The position numbers were made by a program, and so were the translations under genes. Below are positions 1 to 8,070 of a stretch of 64,000 nt of DNA, one piece after another; the stretch's first letter is position 1; each line of letters begins with the position of its first letter. This DNA is from Alloyangia mangrovi (GTDB taxonomy: Bacteria; Pseudomonadota; Alphaproteobacteria; Rhodobacterales; Rhodobacteraceae). The notes beneath the pieces were generated by a model. That model saw only the letters and a program-made list of their open reading frames with translations, searched no databases and was not told where the DNA came from. Where the stretch lies: assembly GCF_002300555.2 (NCBI RefSeq), contig NZ_NTHN02000008.1, forward strand, positions 1 to 64,000, given 5' to 3'.

Positions 1-813
1 GGATCACCGGCAACGCAGCTCGACATGCGCGGCGCGCCGCTCGGCGCGGCCGGAGGCAGTGGCGGGGGTGGCGGTCCGGTCGAGGTCGCGGTGAACCGCC
101 TGCAGGTCACCGACAAGATCGCGATCGGCAATTTCCAGGGCAAGTTCAGTACGGCCCGTGGCATCAATGGCACGTTCACCGGCGCGGTCGGCGGGCGCGC
201 GCCGATCCAGGGCGACGTTGTCCCTCAGAACGGCGGCACGGCGATCCGCATCCGCGCCCGCGACGCCGGCGACGTGCTGAAGGGCGCGGGCGTCATGCAG
301 AACATCGAGGACGGCACCTTCGATCTGACCCTTGTGCCGGTGCAGGGCAAGAGCGGCGAATACGACGGCGCGCTGAAGATCGAAGGCACCCGGATGCAGA
401 AGAACCCCGCCGTGGTGCAGTTGCTCGACGGGATCAGCGTTGTCGGTATCATCGACCAGCTCAACGGGCCGGGGATCTTCTTTTCCGAGGTCGAGGCGCG
501 CTTCCGCATGACGCCGCAGCAGATCATCCTCACCCGCTCCAGCGCCACCGGCCCCTCGATGGGCATCTCGATGGACGGCTATGCCAACCTCGCCACCGGG
601 ATGATGGACATGCAGGGGGTGCTCTCGCCGATCTACGTGATCAACGGCATCGGCCAGCTGTTTTCGCGCAAGGGAGAAGGGCTGATCGGCTTCAATTTCA
701 ACCTGCGCGGCCCGGTGGCCGATCCGGCGGTCAGCGTGAACCCGCTTTCGGTCTTCACTCCGGGCATGTTCCGTGACATTTTCCGCCGCCCACCCCCGCA
801 GGTGAGTCAGTAG
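1..813 (+). CDS. AsmA/YhdP-like (DUF3971) envelope protein, 3' part
   Basis: The reading frame is open from the first base, so the gene starts upstream of the window and only about 270 C-terminal residues are seen. The visible part is rich in alternating beta-type segments and Gly/Asp turns and has no membrane span. It ends with a segment containing [20 protein letters not shown] followed by [20 protein letters not shown], which I recognise as the end of the AsmA-like C-terminal/DUF3971 domain of large periplasmic bridge-like proteins (YhdP class). Members of that class act at the cell envelope, probably in lipid transport between membranes. queA follows 20 bp downstream on the same strand. 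Family assignment is by pattern recognition only; the missing N-terminus should carry a membrane anchor. Confidence 0.7.
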   Translation, partial: GSPATQLDMRGAPLGAAGGSGGGGGPVEVAVNRLQVTDKIAIGNFQGKFSTARGINGTFTGAVGGRAPIQGDVVPQNGGTAIRIRARDAGDVLKGAGVMQNIEDGTFDLTLVPVQGKSGEYDGALKIEGTRMQKNPAVVQLLDGISVVGIIDQLNGPGIFFSEVEARFRMTPQQIILTRSSATGPSMGISMDGYANLATGMMDMQGVLSPIYVINGIGQLFSRKGEGLIGFNFNLRGPVADPAVSVNPLSVFTPGMFRDIFRRPPPQVSQ

Positions 814-833
814 CGCCAGAGACCTCAAGACCC

Positions 834-1883
834 ATGCAGCTTTCCGATTTCGACTTCCCTCTGCCCGAGGACCTCATCGCCACGCGCCCGGCGCATCCGC
901 GCTCCTCGGCGCGGCTGCTGGTGGCCGAGGGCGAGACGATCACCGACGCCATCGTGCGCGACCTCACCGACTGGCTGCGCCCCGGCGACCGGCTCGTGCT
1001 GAACGACACCAAGGTGATCCCCGCCCGGCTCTCGGGGCTGCGGCACCGATCGAGCGCGCAGGGCGAGACCGAGGCGCGGATCGAGATCACCCTGCTCGAG
1101 CCGCGTGCGGGCGGGCTCTGGGCGGCGCTGGTGAAGCCTCTGAAGAAGCTGCGCGAGGGCGAGACGGTGGTTCTGTCCGAACGGCTCTCTGCGACGCTGG
1201 AGGCGCGCGAGGAGGGGCAGGGCCTTTTCCGCTTCAACCTGACCGGGGAGGATTTCGACGCCGCTCTGGCCGAGGCCGGGGCGATGCCGCTGCCGCCCTA
1301 CATCGCCGCCAAGCGCGCTGCCGACGAGCAGGACAAGGAAGACTACCAGACCGTCTGGGCGCGGACTTCGGGCGCCGTCGCCGCCCCCACCGCCTCGCTG
1401 CACTTCGATGCGCCGCTGCTGGCGGCGCTGAAGGACAGGGGCATCGAATTCACCCATGTCACGTTGCACGTCGGCGCGGGCACCTTCCTGCCGGTGAAGG
1501 TCGATGACGTGACAACCCACAAGATGCACGGCGAATGGGGTGAGGTGACAGACTCCGCCGCCGCCGAGATCGCCGCCACCAAGGCCGCGGGCGGTCGGGT
1601 CATCCCCGTCGGCACCACGGCGCTGCGGCTAATCGAGACCGCGGCGCGCGAGAGCGGCGCGATCGCGCCCTGGACCGGGGTGACCGACATCTTCATCTAC
1701 CCCGGCTTCGAGTTCCACGTCGCCGACGCGCTGATGACCAACTTCCACCTGCCGAAGTCGACGCTGATGATGCTGGTCGCGGCCTTCATGGGCAAGGCGC
1801 GGATGGACAGGGTCTATGCCCATGCGCTGGCCGAACGGTACAGGTTCTTCTCCTACGGCGACGCCTCGCTTCTGATCCCGTGA
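834..1883 (+). CDS. queA: S-adenosylmethionine:tRNA ribosyltransferase-isomerase
   Basis: 349 residues, the usual length for QueA. The enzyme transfers and isomerises the ribosyl group of SAM onto 7-aminomethyl-7-deazaguanine in tRNA to give epoxyqueuosine, the penultimate step of queuosine synthesis, in the cytoplasm. Family signatures are present along the chain: [13 protein letters not shown] near the N-terminus, [16 protein letters not shown] around residue 50, [15 protein letters not shown] in the middle and a C-terminal [20 protein letters not shown]. The ATG at 834 is the natural family start. The gene ends 9 bp from the end of the convergent TadG-like gene and no separate terminator fits between them. 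No other queuosine gene is in the window. Confidence 0.95.
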   Translation: MQLSDFDFPLPEDLIATRPAHPRSSARLLVAEGETITDAIVRDLTDWLRPGDRLVLNDTKVIPARLSGLRHRSSAQGETEARIEITLLEPRAGGLWAALVKPLKKLREGETVVLSERLSATLEAREEGQGLFRFNLTGEDFDAALAEAGAMPLPPYIAAKRAADEQDKEDYQTVWARTSGAVAAPTASLHFDAPLLAALKDRGIEFTHVTLHVGAGTFLPVKVDDVTTHKMHGEWGEVTDSAAAEIAATKAAGGRVIPVGTTALRLIETAARESGAIAPWTGVTDIFIYPGFEFHVADALMTNFHLPKSTLMMLVAAFMGKARMDRVYAHALAERYRFFSYGDASLLIP

Positions 1884-1892
1884 AGGAGGACC

Positions 1893-3185
1893 TCAGCGCA
1901 GTGTCACCGTGTCGCCGTTCAGCAGGGTGGTCGCGTTGAGGCATATCGGCAGGAGCTGCAGATCCGTGGTGATCTCGGAGATGTCTTGCACCAGCGGGTT
2001 CACCACGCTCCCGAGGAAATCGAGCGTGTCGTGCAGCAGCCCGCCGGTGTCCGCCACCGTCTGGTCGAGGTACTGACCCAGCGGCGAGTCGGTCGAGACC
2101 AGTGCGGGAATGCCCGCCACCGCATCGAGATCGGCAAAGAGCAGCACCTTGACCCCGTCGCCGGGCGCGCAGGCGGGCGAGCCGGTGAGGACACTGTCAG
2201 GTCTCACGCTCAGCTCGTCGAGATCGCGCACCAGCGAAAACAGGTTCGACACGACGAGGCTGGCGCGCAGCGAGACCTCGCCTTCGAAACGGATCGGGCA
2301 CTCCGAGAAGATCGCCGCGTTCTGCACCACGAAGCCGTCGCCCAGCCGAAGCACCTCGCCGGCATCGCAGTCGATGTAGACACTGCCGTCGCTGATCACC
2401 CGGATGTCATCGAGATCGCGGATGTGGATGTTCTGCGTGGCGGTGCGCGCGACGTCCTCGAGGTCGTGTCGGCTGAGCGTCTCGAGGCCGAAGAGATCGA
2501 GACGGGGCAGGTTGAGCCCCTCGGCAATCAGCTTGCCGATCAGCTTGTCGGTTTCATCGGTCCGCCAAAGCGGGACATCGCCGTAATCGACGCCGGCATT
2601 GGCCATGAGGCAGATACCGACAAAGAGATCGAGCTCCGAGATATCGGCCCGCGCCTGCAGCGACAGCAATGGGGCAGGGCAGTCGAGCGCGCCGCGGGTG
2701 CGGATCTGCGCGACGGCCCGGCCCTGGATATTCCAAGGGTCATAACCGAAAAGGCCGACGAAATGCAGCGGCTCGGGATTGCCGTGCGCGAAATCGCGGT
2801 TGAGCGTGACGCGCACTGCGTCGGTCGGCGTCTGGTTGGGAATGAAGGCGCCGCTCTCGGGATCGCGCCGGCCGATTTCGAAGCTGCCGTCGTGCCACGC
2901 ATTCTCGAGCCTCGCGGTGCGCAATCCGTCTCCGGCGATCCGTTCCGCAACCCTGCGCGGCGTGTCGAGCGCGATCGGTTCAGAGGCGCGGATCGCGGCA
3001 CTCAGCGCCGCCGCTTCCGCAGTGGACTGCAGGATCTCGCGCACCCGCCAGGCATTCGCGGAGTCCACCGCGGCGCCGCCGGCAAGCACCCCGACAACCA
3101 GCAGGAAGAGGGCGTAGACGGTGCCGCCGCCATCCTCTTCCCCGAGCAGCCTGGCGGCGCGCGCCCGCGCGTGCCGGGCGGCCAT
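1893..3185 (-). CDS. TadG-like (Flp pilus-assembly) protein
   Basis: 430 residues. Near the N-terminus a hydrophobic span (residues about 20-42, GGTVYALFLLVVGVLAGGAA) is followed by VDSANAWRVREILQSTAEAAALSAA, the arrangement of TadE/TadG-type proteins, which are pseudopilin-like and have a long extracytoplasmic C-terminal part. That part contains several Cys residues (for example LDCPAPLL, IFSECPIRF, GSPACAPGDG) that could form disulfides. These proteins are minor components of tight-adherence (Flp) pili. The start overlaps the stop of the upstream TadE-like gene by one base (TGATG), so the two are co-transcribed. The main tad locus (cpa/tadABC, flp) is not in the window. The exact subclass, TadG or another Tad-domain protein, is uncertain. 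Confidence 0.75.
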   Translation of the reverse strand: MAARHARARAARLLGEEDGGGTVYALFLLVVGVLAGGAAVDSANAWRVREILQSTAEAAALSAAIRASEPIALDTPRRVAERIAGDGLRTARLENAWHDGSFEIGRRDPESGAFIPNQTPTDAVRVTLNRDFAHGNPEPLHFVGLFGYDPWNIQGRAVAQIRTRGALDCPAPLLSLQARADISELDLFVGICLMANAGVDYGDVPLWRTDETDKLIGKLIAEGLNLPRLDLFGLETLSRHDLEDVARTATQNIHIRDLDDIRVISDGSVYIDCDAGEVLRLGDGFVVQNAAIFSECPIRFEGEVSLRASLVVSNLFSLVRDLDELSVRPDSVLTGSPACAPGDGVKVLLFADLDAVAGIPALVSTDSPLGQYLDQTVADTGGLLHDTLDFLGSVVNPLVQDISEITTDLQLLPICLNATTLLNGDTVTLR

Positions 3186-3634
3186 CAGTTCGGCTCCCGC
3201 AGCATGGCGACCGAGACGTTAAGGTCCCCGACCAGGTAGCGTCCCATGACCGGGGTCAGCGAGGCCTCGGGGCCGGCAAGGGTAACCCGCGCGTCGACCT
3301 CATCGCGGCTGGTCTCGACCGCGATGCGATAGGGCGCATTGCGGAACAGCAGCCGGTCCCTGAGGTAATCGTCGGCCTGGTCGGGCAGCACCCGGTGCAG
3401 CGATACGGCGCGTGCGGTTTCGCGTGCGGCATTCCACATGCTCGCGTTCAGGACCATCATGAATGCAAAGTCCAGGATCAGCGCGAGCATGAAAATCATG
3501 GCGGGCGCCCAGATTGCGACCTCGACTGTGAGCGACCCTTCCTCGTCGCCGACGAAGTCCTTCGCAAAGAGTTTTTTCGAGGGAAGTCGAGAAATCGTGC
3601 CGGTTCTGGCAATACCTATCGTGCGCGTCGTCAT
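3185..3634 (-). CDS. TadE-like pseudopilin
   Basis: 149 residues. After a charged leader of about 30 residues comes DEEGSLTVEVAIWAPAMIFM and then a hydrophobic stretch. The Gly-Ser-x-Thr-Val-Glu junction followed by a hydrophobic helix is the TadE signature, where a prepilin peptidase cuts and the Glu at position +5 assists assembly. NAARETARAVSLHR after the helix is also typical. The product is expected to be a minor pseudopilin anchored in the inner membrane. It is the first gene of a two-gene unit with the TadG-like gene, which overlaps its stop. An AT-rich upstream region with two inverted repeats probably holds its promoter. Confidence 0.75.
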   Translation of the reverse strand: MTTRTIGIARTGTISRLPSKKLFAKDFVGDEEGSLTVEVAIWAPAMIFMLALILDFAFMMVLNASMWNAARETARAVSLHRVLPDQADDYLRDRLLFRNAPYRIAVETSRDEVDARVTLAGPEASLTPVMGRYLVGDLNVSVAMLREPN

Positions 3635-4025
3635 GGCGAGCGCCCCCTATACTGGTTCCTCCTCCGGCGGGGAAACTCGTCCCGCCCCAATTTGATTTTC
3701 GCCGGAATCTTGCCAATATTGTGGCAATCTTTTTGTGCTTATCCAAATTATGCATATTGGATGCGCGTTTTTGGAAATAGTTTGGGTTAAATTATTGCAA
3801 AATATAGATTAAAGAAAATCTGCTCACGGTTGGAAGAAAGTGCGTTTTCTCGCTCTCTTCGCGGCGCACGCGTCCATCTGTGCTTCCGGCCACTGGAGGG
3901 TACATGCCCAAAATCGCGGCAATTCGCGAAGCCTCTTGCGCATGGGGCGCGTGACAGGCAGGGCAGGGACGAAGGCAGAATCGACGCCGCGCCTTGCGAT
4001 CAGATTGGGACAAAGGGTCTGACCT
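3635..4025. promoter_or_regulatory. AT-rich divergent intergenic region with two inverted repeats
   Basis: This 391-bp gap separates the minus-strand tadE-like gene from the plus-strand MFS gene. From about 3690 to 3835 it is strikingly AT-rich for this genome. Two inverted repeats are visible: TTGCCA-6-TGGCAA at 3710-3727 and ATCCAA-10-TTGGAT at 3741-3762, the latter around an ATGCAT core. They look like operators for one or both flanking genes. The remaining part (3836-4025) is ordinary GC-rich sequence with no feature I can support. No tRNA or small RNA is evident. Confidence 0.4.
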
Positions 4026-5327
4026 ATGACTGAGGTTCTGAAACACTCCTGGGCGCTGCTGCTCGGGGTCATGCTGCTGATGGTCGGCAACGGCTTGCAG
4101 GGCTCGCTGCTTGGCGTGCGCGGCAGTGGCGCCGGCTTCTCGGCCTTTTCCATGTCCATGGTGATGGCGGGCTACTTCGCCGGCTTCCTGCTGGCGTCGC
4201 GGGTCACCCCGGGGATGATCCGACGGGTCGGCCACGTGCGGGTCTTCGCCGCGCTCGGCTCGTTCATCTCGGCGGTGCTGATCCTTTATCCGGCCTTCCC
4301 GCATCCCATCGTCTGGACCATCGAGCGCATGGTCATCGGCTTTTGCTACTGCGGCGTCTACGTGACCGCCGAGAGCTGGCTGAACAACGCCTCGTCGAAC
4401 GAGAACCGCGGCCAGGCGCTCTCGGCCTACATGATCGTGCAGATGGTCGGCATCATCGGTGCGCAGATGCTGCTGCTGGTTCCAGATCCCTCGGGCTTCC
4501 TGCTTTTCGTGATCCCCTCGGTGCTGGTCTCCATCGCCTTCGCCCCCATTCTGCTGTCGATCACGCCGACCCCGGCCTTCGACACCACCCGCCCGATGAG
4601 CCTGCGCGAACTCTACACGGTCTCGCCGCTCGGCATGGTGGGGATGTTCCTGCTCGGCGGGGTCTTCGCCTCCCAGTTCGGCATGGCGGCAGTCTACGGC
4701 TCGGAAGCGGGGATGACGCTGGCGCAGATCTCGACCTTCGTCGCGACCTTCTACGTCGGTGCGCTGGTCACCCAGTATCCGCTGGGCTGGCTGTCGGACC
4801 GGATGGACCGACGCGTGCTGGTGGTGATCGTGGCGCTGGTCGGCGGTCTTGCCGCGGCGGCGGCGGTCTCGCTGTCGGGGCACTTCACCGTGCTTCTCGC
4901 CGCGGCCTTCCTGATCGGCGGCGCGTCCAACCCGCTTTATTCGATCCTGATCGCCCACACCAACGACTATCTCGGCACCGATCGCATGGCGGCGGGCTCG
5001 GCCGGGTTGCTGTTCATCAACGGGCTTGGCGCCATCGCCGGCCCGCTGATCTCCGGCTACGCGATGGAGACCATGGGGCCGGGCGGCTTCTTCGTGCTGA
5101 TCTCGGCGCTTATGCTTGGGCTCACCGCCTATGCCGGCTGGCGCATGACCCAGCGCCCGGCGCCGATCTCGGACGATGCCGCCAGTGTCACGGCCGTCGG
5201 ACCGGTGTCCTCGCCCGTCGCGGTGGAGGTGGCGCAGGAAGTGGCCATCGAGGCGCAGGAGGCGGCCGAGGCGGAAGCCGAAGAGGCCGCGCGTCTCGAA
5301 GCCGGTGGCGCGCCGATCTCCCGCTGA
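4026..5327 (+). CDS. MFS transporter
   Basis: 433 residues with about 12 hydrophobic segments, the normal size for the major facilitator superfamily. The conserved loop between helices 2 and 3 appears as ASRVTPGMIRRVGHVRVFA, and its counterpart in the second half as GWLSDRMDRRVLVVI. The protein most resembles the YcaD-type subgroup of inner-membrane efflux proteins; I cannot name a substrate. The last 45 residues form an acidic Ala/Glu-rich cytoplasmic tail (EAQEAAEAEAEEAARLEA), probably helical or coiled, and not typical of the core fold. The start ATG lies just after a GGGTCTGACCT stretch with no strong ribosome site. A separate DUF924 gene follows after 130 bp. Confidence 0.85.
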   Translation: MTEVLKHSWALLLGVMLLMVGNGLQGSLLGVRGSGAGFSAFSMSMVMAGYFAGFLLASRVTPGMIRRVGHVRVFAALGSFISAVLILYPAFPHPIVWTIERMVIGFCYCGVYVTAESWLNNASSNENRGQALSAYMIVQMVGIIGAQMLLLVPDPSGFLLFVIPSVLVSIAFAPILLSITPTPAFDTTRPMSLRELYTVSPLGMVGMFLLGGVFASQFGMAAVYGSEAGMTLAQISTFVATFYVGALVTQYPLGWLSDRMDRRVLVVIVALVGGLAAAAAVSLSGHFTVLLAAAFLIGGASNPLYSILIAHTNDYLGTDRMAAGSAGLLFINGLGAIAGPLISGYAMETMGPGGFFVLISALMLGLTAYAGWRMTQRPAPISDDAASVTAVGPVSSPVAVEVAQEVAIEAQEAAEAEAEEAARLEAGGAPISR

Positions 5328-5457
5328 TTGCCCATTTCTTGAGCGTTGCGCGAAGGAAGCAGGGAATGTCGCAATTGACAGAAATTGTGACTTCGCCTTG
5401 CGGCATGGGCGCATGTAACCTTTCAGTGACAACGGCGTGGCACGTAAGGATGGAACG

Positions 5458-6042
5458 ATGAAAGCCCCCGAAGACATTCTGGCATTCTGGCTCGACGAGA
5501 CCGGGCCCGAGCAATGGTACAAGGCGGACGAGGCGCTAGACGCCGAGATCCGCTCCCGGTTCGAGGAAACCTGGGACGGCGCGATGGAAGGACGGTTCGG
5601 CCTCTGGCTCACCTATCCCAGCGGCGCGCTGGCCTATATCCTCCTGCTCGACCAGTTCTCTCGCAACATGTTCCGCGGCAGCGCCAAGGCGTTTTCCGCG
5701 GATGCGGTCGCCCTGGCTGCGGCGAAGCAGGCGATCTGGCGCGGTTGGGACATGAAGATCGACGAGCCCGCGCGGCAGTTCTTCTACCTGCCGCTGATGC
5801 ACTCCGAGAATCTCTGCGACCAGGAGCGCTGCATCCGCCTGATGAAGGAGCGGCTGCCCGAGACCGGCGCCTCCAACCTGCTGCACGCGCGGGCACACCG
5901 CGAGGTGATCCGCGAGTACGGGCGTTTCCCGACCCGCAACGAGGCGCTTGCGCGCGCGACCACCACGCCGGAAAGCGGCTACCTGCAGGGCGGCGGCTAC
6001 GGCGAAGTGCTGCGCCGGCTGCAGGCGGTCGAAGCGGCCTAA
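5458..6042 (+). CDS. DUF924 family protein
   Basis: 194 residues. The sequence shows the DUF924 hallmarks: EDILAFWLDETGPEQWYKAD at the start, then WLTYPSGALAYILLLDQFSR, NMFRGSAKAFSADAVAL, and FFYLPLMHSENLCDQERC. The fold is predicted to be all-helical, TPR-like and cytoplasmic. The biochemical role of this family is not established. I chose the ATG at 5458 rather than the upstream in-frame ATG at 5437 because family members begin close to PEDILAFWL and a GGAACG stretch precedes 5458. A perfect 16-bp hairpin at 6063-6097 closes the unit. Confidence 0.85.
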   Translation: MKAPEDILAFWLDETGPEQWYKADEALDAEIRSRFEETWDGAMEGRFGLWLTYPSGALAYILLLDQFSRNMFRGSAKAFSADAVALAAAKQAIWRGWDMKIDEPARQFFYLPLMHSENLCDQERCIRLMKERLPETGASNLLHARAHREVIREYGRFPTRNEALARATTTPESGYLQGGGYGEVLRRLQAVEAA

Positions 6043-6062
6043 GCACATTACAACAAGATCAT

Positions 6063-6097
6063 GAAGGGCCCGCGCGATCGTATCGCGCGGGCCCTTC
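6063..6097 (+). terminator. Hairpin terminator after the DUF924 gene
   Basis: A perfect 16-bp inverted repeat (arms 6063-6078 and 6082-6097) closes on a 3-base loop, 20 bp after the stop codon. It is very GC-rich. The outer GAA/TTC pairs give only a short T stretch, so termination may be partly Rho-assisted, but position and stability support a terminator. Confidence 0.75.
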
Positions 6098-6218
6098 GCA
6101 TGGATGCCGTCGGGGGTGTCCACGGCGGCTTGCGCATTTGCTTCCGGCCCGCCACCCTGCCCTGGGTCCGGTCATGCCCTAGATGACCGGGCGGAAGGCG
6201 ATCTTTTGCGGGGTGGCG

Positions 6219-6247
6219 TTGAAGCTCCGTAGGGGATGGTTTAATAT
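6219..6247 (+). promoter_or_regulatory. Sigma-70-type promoter of lpdA
   Basis: TTGAAG at 6219-6224 and TAATAT at 6242-6247 are separated by exactly 17 bp. This is an unusually good match to the housekeeping promoter consensus in a GC-rich genome. It predicts a start near 6254 and a 5' leader of about 24 bases before the lpdA ATG at 6278. Confidence 0.65.
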
Positions 6248-6277
6248 CAAACTAATTTGACTCGGCGGGAGAGAGCC

Positions 6278-7672
6278 ATGGCTTCGCAAAGCTTCGACAT
6301 GATCGTCATCGGTGCAGGACCCGGGGGCTATGTCGCCGCCATCCGCGGCGCGCAGCTCGGCCTGAAGGTGGCCGTGGTGGAACGCGAGCACATGGGCGGC
6401 ATCTGCCTCAACTGGGGCTGCATTCCGACCAAGGCGCTGCTGCGCAGCTCGGAGATCTACCACTTCATGCAGCGCGCCAAGGACTACGGGCTGACCGCCG
6501 AGAAGATCGGCTACGATCTCGATGCGGTGGTCAAGCGTTCGCGCGGCGTTGCCAAGCAGCTGAACTCCGGCGTCACCCACCTGCTGAAGAAGAACAAGGT
6601 CACCGCCTTCATGGGCGAGGCGACGATCCCCGCCAAGGGCAAGGTCACCGTCAAGACCGACAAGGGCACCGAGGAGCTGACCGCGAAGAATATCGTCATC
6701 GCCACCGGCGCCCGTGCCCGCGAGCTGCCCGGGCTCGAGGCCGACGGCGATTGCGTCTGGACCTACAAGCACGCGCTGGTGCCGAGCCGCATGCCGAAGA
6801 AGCTGCTGGTCATCGGCTCGGGTGCCATCGGCATCGAGTTCGCCAGCTTCTACAACACGCTCGGCGCCGACACGACGGTGGTCGAGGTGATGGATCGCAT
6901 CCTGCCGGTGGAGGATGAGGAGATCTCGAAATTCGCCAAGAAGCAGTTCGAGAAGCAGGGCATGACCATCCGCGAGAAGACCATGGTCAAGCACCTCGAC
7001 CGCGCCAAGGGCAAGGTCACCGCGCATATCGAGCAGAACGGCAAGACCACCAAGGAAGAGTTCGACACGGTGATCTCGGCGGTCGGCATCGTCGGCAACA
7101 CCGAGGGGCTGGGCCTCGAGGCGCTCGGCGTGAAGGTCGAGCGCACCCATGTGGTGGTGGACAAGCACTGCCGCACCGGCATCGAGGGTGTCTATGCCAT
7201 CGGCGACATCGCCGGCGCGCCCTGGCTGGCACACAAGGCGTCGCATGAAGGCGTCATGGTGGCCGAGCTGATCGCCGGCGGCCACCCGCACGCAGTCGAG
7301 CCCTCGTCGATCGCCGGCTGCACCTACTGCCACCCGCAGGTTGCCTCGGTTGGCCTGACCGAGGCCAAGGCCAAGGAAGCCGGCTACAAGATCAAGGTCG
7401 GCCGCTTCCCCTTCATCGGCAACGGCAAGGCGATCGCGCTCGGCGAGCCCGAAGGCATGGTCAAGACGATCTTCGACGAGAAGACCGGCGAGCTCCTCGG
7501 GGCCCACATGGTCGGCGCGGAAGTCACCGAGCTGATCCAGGGCTACGTGGTCGGTCGCCAGCTCGAGACCACCGAGGAGGACCTGATGAACACCGTCTTC
7601 CCCCACCCGACGCTGTCGGAGATGATGCACGAAAGCGTGCTCGACGCCTACGGCCGCGCGATCCACTTCTGA
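6278..7672 (+). CDS. lpdA: Dihydrolipoyl dehydrogenase (E3)
   Basis: 464 residues, the normal length. This flavoprotein reoxidises dihydrolipoamide of 2-oxoacid dehydrogenase complexes or the glycine cleavage system, passing electrons to NAD+. The FAD site is IVIGAGPGGYVAAI near residue 10, the redox-active disulfide is GGICLNWGCIPTK (Cys43 and Cys48), the NAD site is LLVIGSGAIGIEFASF around residue 180, and the C-terminal catalytic pair lies in FPHPTLSEMMHE. I start at 6278, behind a GGGAGAG ribosome site, rather than at the in-frame ATG at 6257. The gene stands alone, with a clear promoter upstream. Its terminator is the one split by the insertion element. Confidence 0.95.
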   Translation: MASQSFDMIVIGAGPGGYVAAIRGAQLGLKVAVVEREHMGGICLNWGCIPTKALLRSSEIYHFMQRAKDYGLTAEKIGYDLDAVVKRSRGVAKQLNSGVTHLLKKNKVTAFMGEATIPAKGKVTVKTDKGTEELTAKNIVIATGARARELPGLEADGDCVWTYKHALVPSRMPKKLLVIGSGAIGIEFASFYNTLGADTTVVEVMDRILPVEDEEISKFAKKQFEKQGMTIREKTMVKHLDRAKGKVTAHIEQNGKTTKEEFDTVISAVGIVGNTEGLGLEALGVKVERTHVVVDKHCRTGIEGVYAIGDIAGAPWLAHKASHEGVMVAELIAGGHPHAVEPSSIAGCTYCHPQVASVGLTEAKAKEAGYKIKVGRFPFIGNGKAIALGEPEGMVKTIFDEKTGELLGAHMVGAEVTELIQGYVVGRQLETTEEDLMNTVFPHPTLSEMMHESVLDAYGRAIHF

Positions 7673-7696
7673 GATCGCCGCAGGCTCCAGAACTCG

Positions 7697-7706
7697 AAAG
7701 GGCGCC
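7697..7706 (+). terminator. Left half of the split lpdA terminator stem
   Basis: The ten bases AAAGGGCGCC start 24 bp after the lpdA stop. Their complement, GGCGCCC followed by T5, lies at 10707-10718 beyond the insertion element. Joined through one copy of the 7-bp duplication (CGCGAGA) they make a textbook Rho-independent terminator with a 7-base loop. Confidence 0.8.
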
Positions 7707-7713
7707 CGCGAGA
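7707..7713. repeat. Target-site duplication, left copy (7 bp)
   Basis: CGCGAGA at 7707-7713 is repeated in the same orientation at 10700-10706, immediately outside the two terminal inverted repeats. This is the expected mark of transposition with a 7-bp staggered cut. Confidence 0.9.
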
Positions 7714-7739
7714 GTGACGCATTCCGCCCGGTGGGACAC
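7714..7739 (+). repeat. Left terminal inverted repeat of the element
   Basis: 26 bp beginning GTGACGCATTCC and ending GGTGGGACAC. It pairs with 10674-10699 with two mismatches, at repeat positions 13 and 15. Confidence 0.9.
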
Positions 7740-7750
7740 AATCACAACCA

Positions 7751-7784
7751 AGCCTGTCGCGGAAACGCGGCAGGCTATTGTTTT
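7751..7784 (+). terminator. Terminator just inside the left end of the element
   Basis: An 11-bp stem (7751-7761 with 7766-7776, one G-T pair) closes on a GAAA tetraloop and is followed by ATTGTTTT. It would stop transcription arriving from lpdA and so replaces the terminator the insertion destroyed. It may also protect the element from read-through. Confidence 0.7.
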
Positions 7785-7882
7785 ACTTGAAGATTTTAAC
7801 GCCGACTGAGGTCTGCCTGGCCAAAGAAGTGCGAGAAAAAAAGTCTCGCAGAGATCTGGCAGATCCCCTCCAGAAGCTATTC

Positions 7883-7904
7883 GAGCCTTTTCGGCTCTTT
7901 TTTT
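7883..7904 (+). terminator. Second terminator in the element's left region
   Basis: GAGCC (7883-7887) pairs with GGCTC (7893-7897) around a 5-base loop and is followed directly by seven T residues. The stem is short but the T tract is ideal. The rest of the 331-bp stretch between the left repeat and the transposase start (7740-8070) shows no gene I can support, although its later part should hold the transposase promoter. Confidence 0.6.
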
Positions 7905-8070
7905 CTTCTGTTTCAGAACATAGAGCCAATATTCTTGTACCGCAAGCTTGACCGTTCTCCCCGGAGAACAAGCGGAGAATTCCGCATCGTGAGACTCCTA
8001 ACCCCGCGGAAAATCTGCTCTTTGGTCGGGAAAACGACTCGAGGCGGAACCGCGAAAGACGAGGTTCCGA

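Noticed and set aside
3792-5612. A 606-residue open frame opposite the MFS gene, and similar very long antisense frames opposite glmS, glmU, nuoD, nuoG and mccA
   Set aside because: Long antisense frames are normal in DNA this GC-rich. The encoded text is rich in Arg, His and Ala without motifs, while the other strand encodes clear families.
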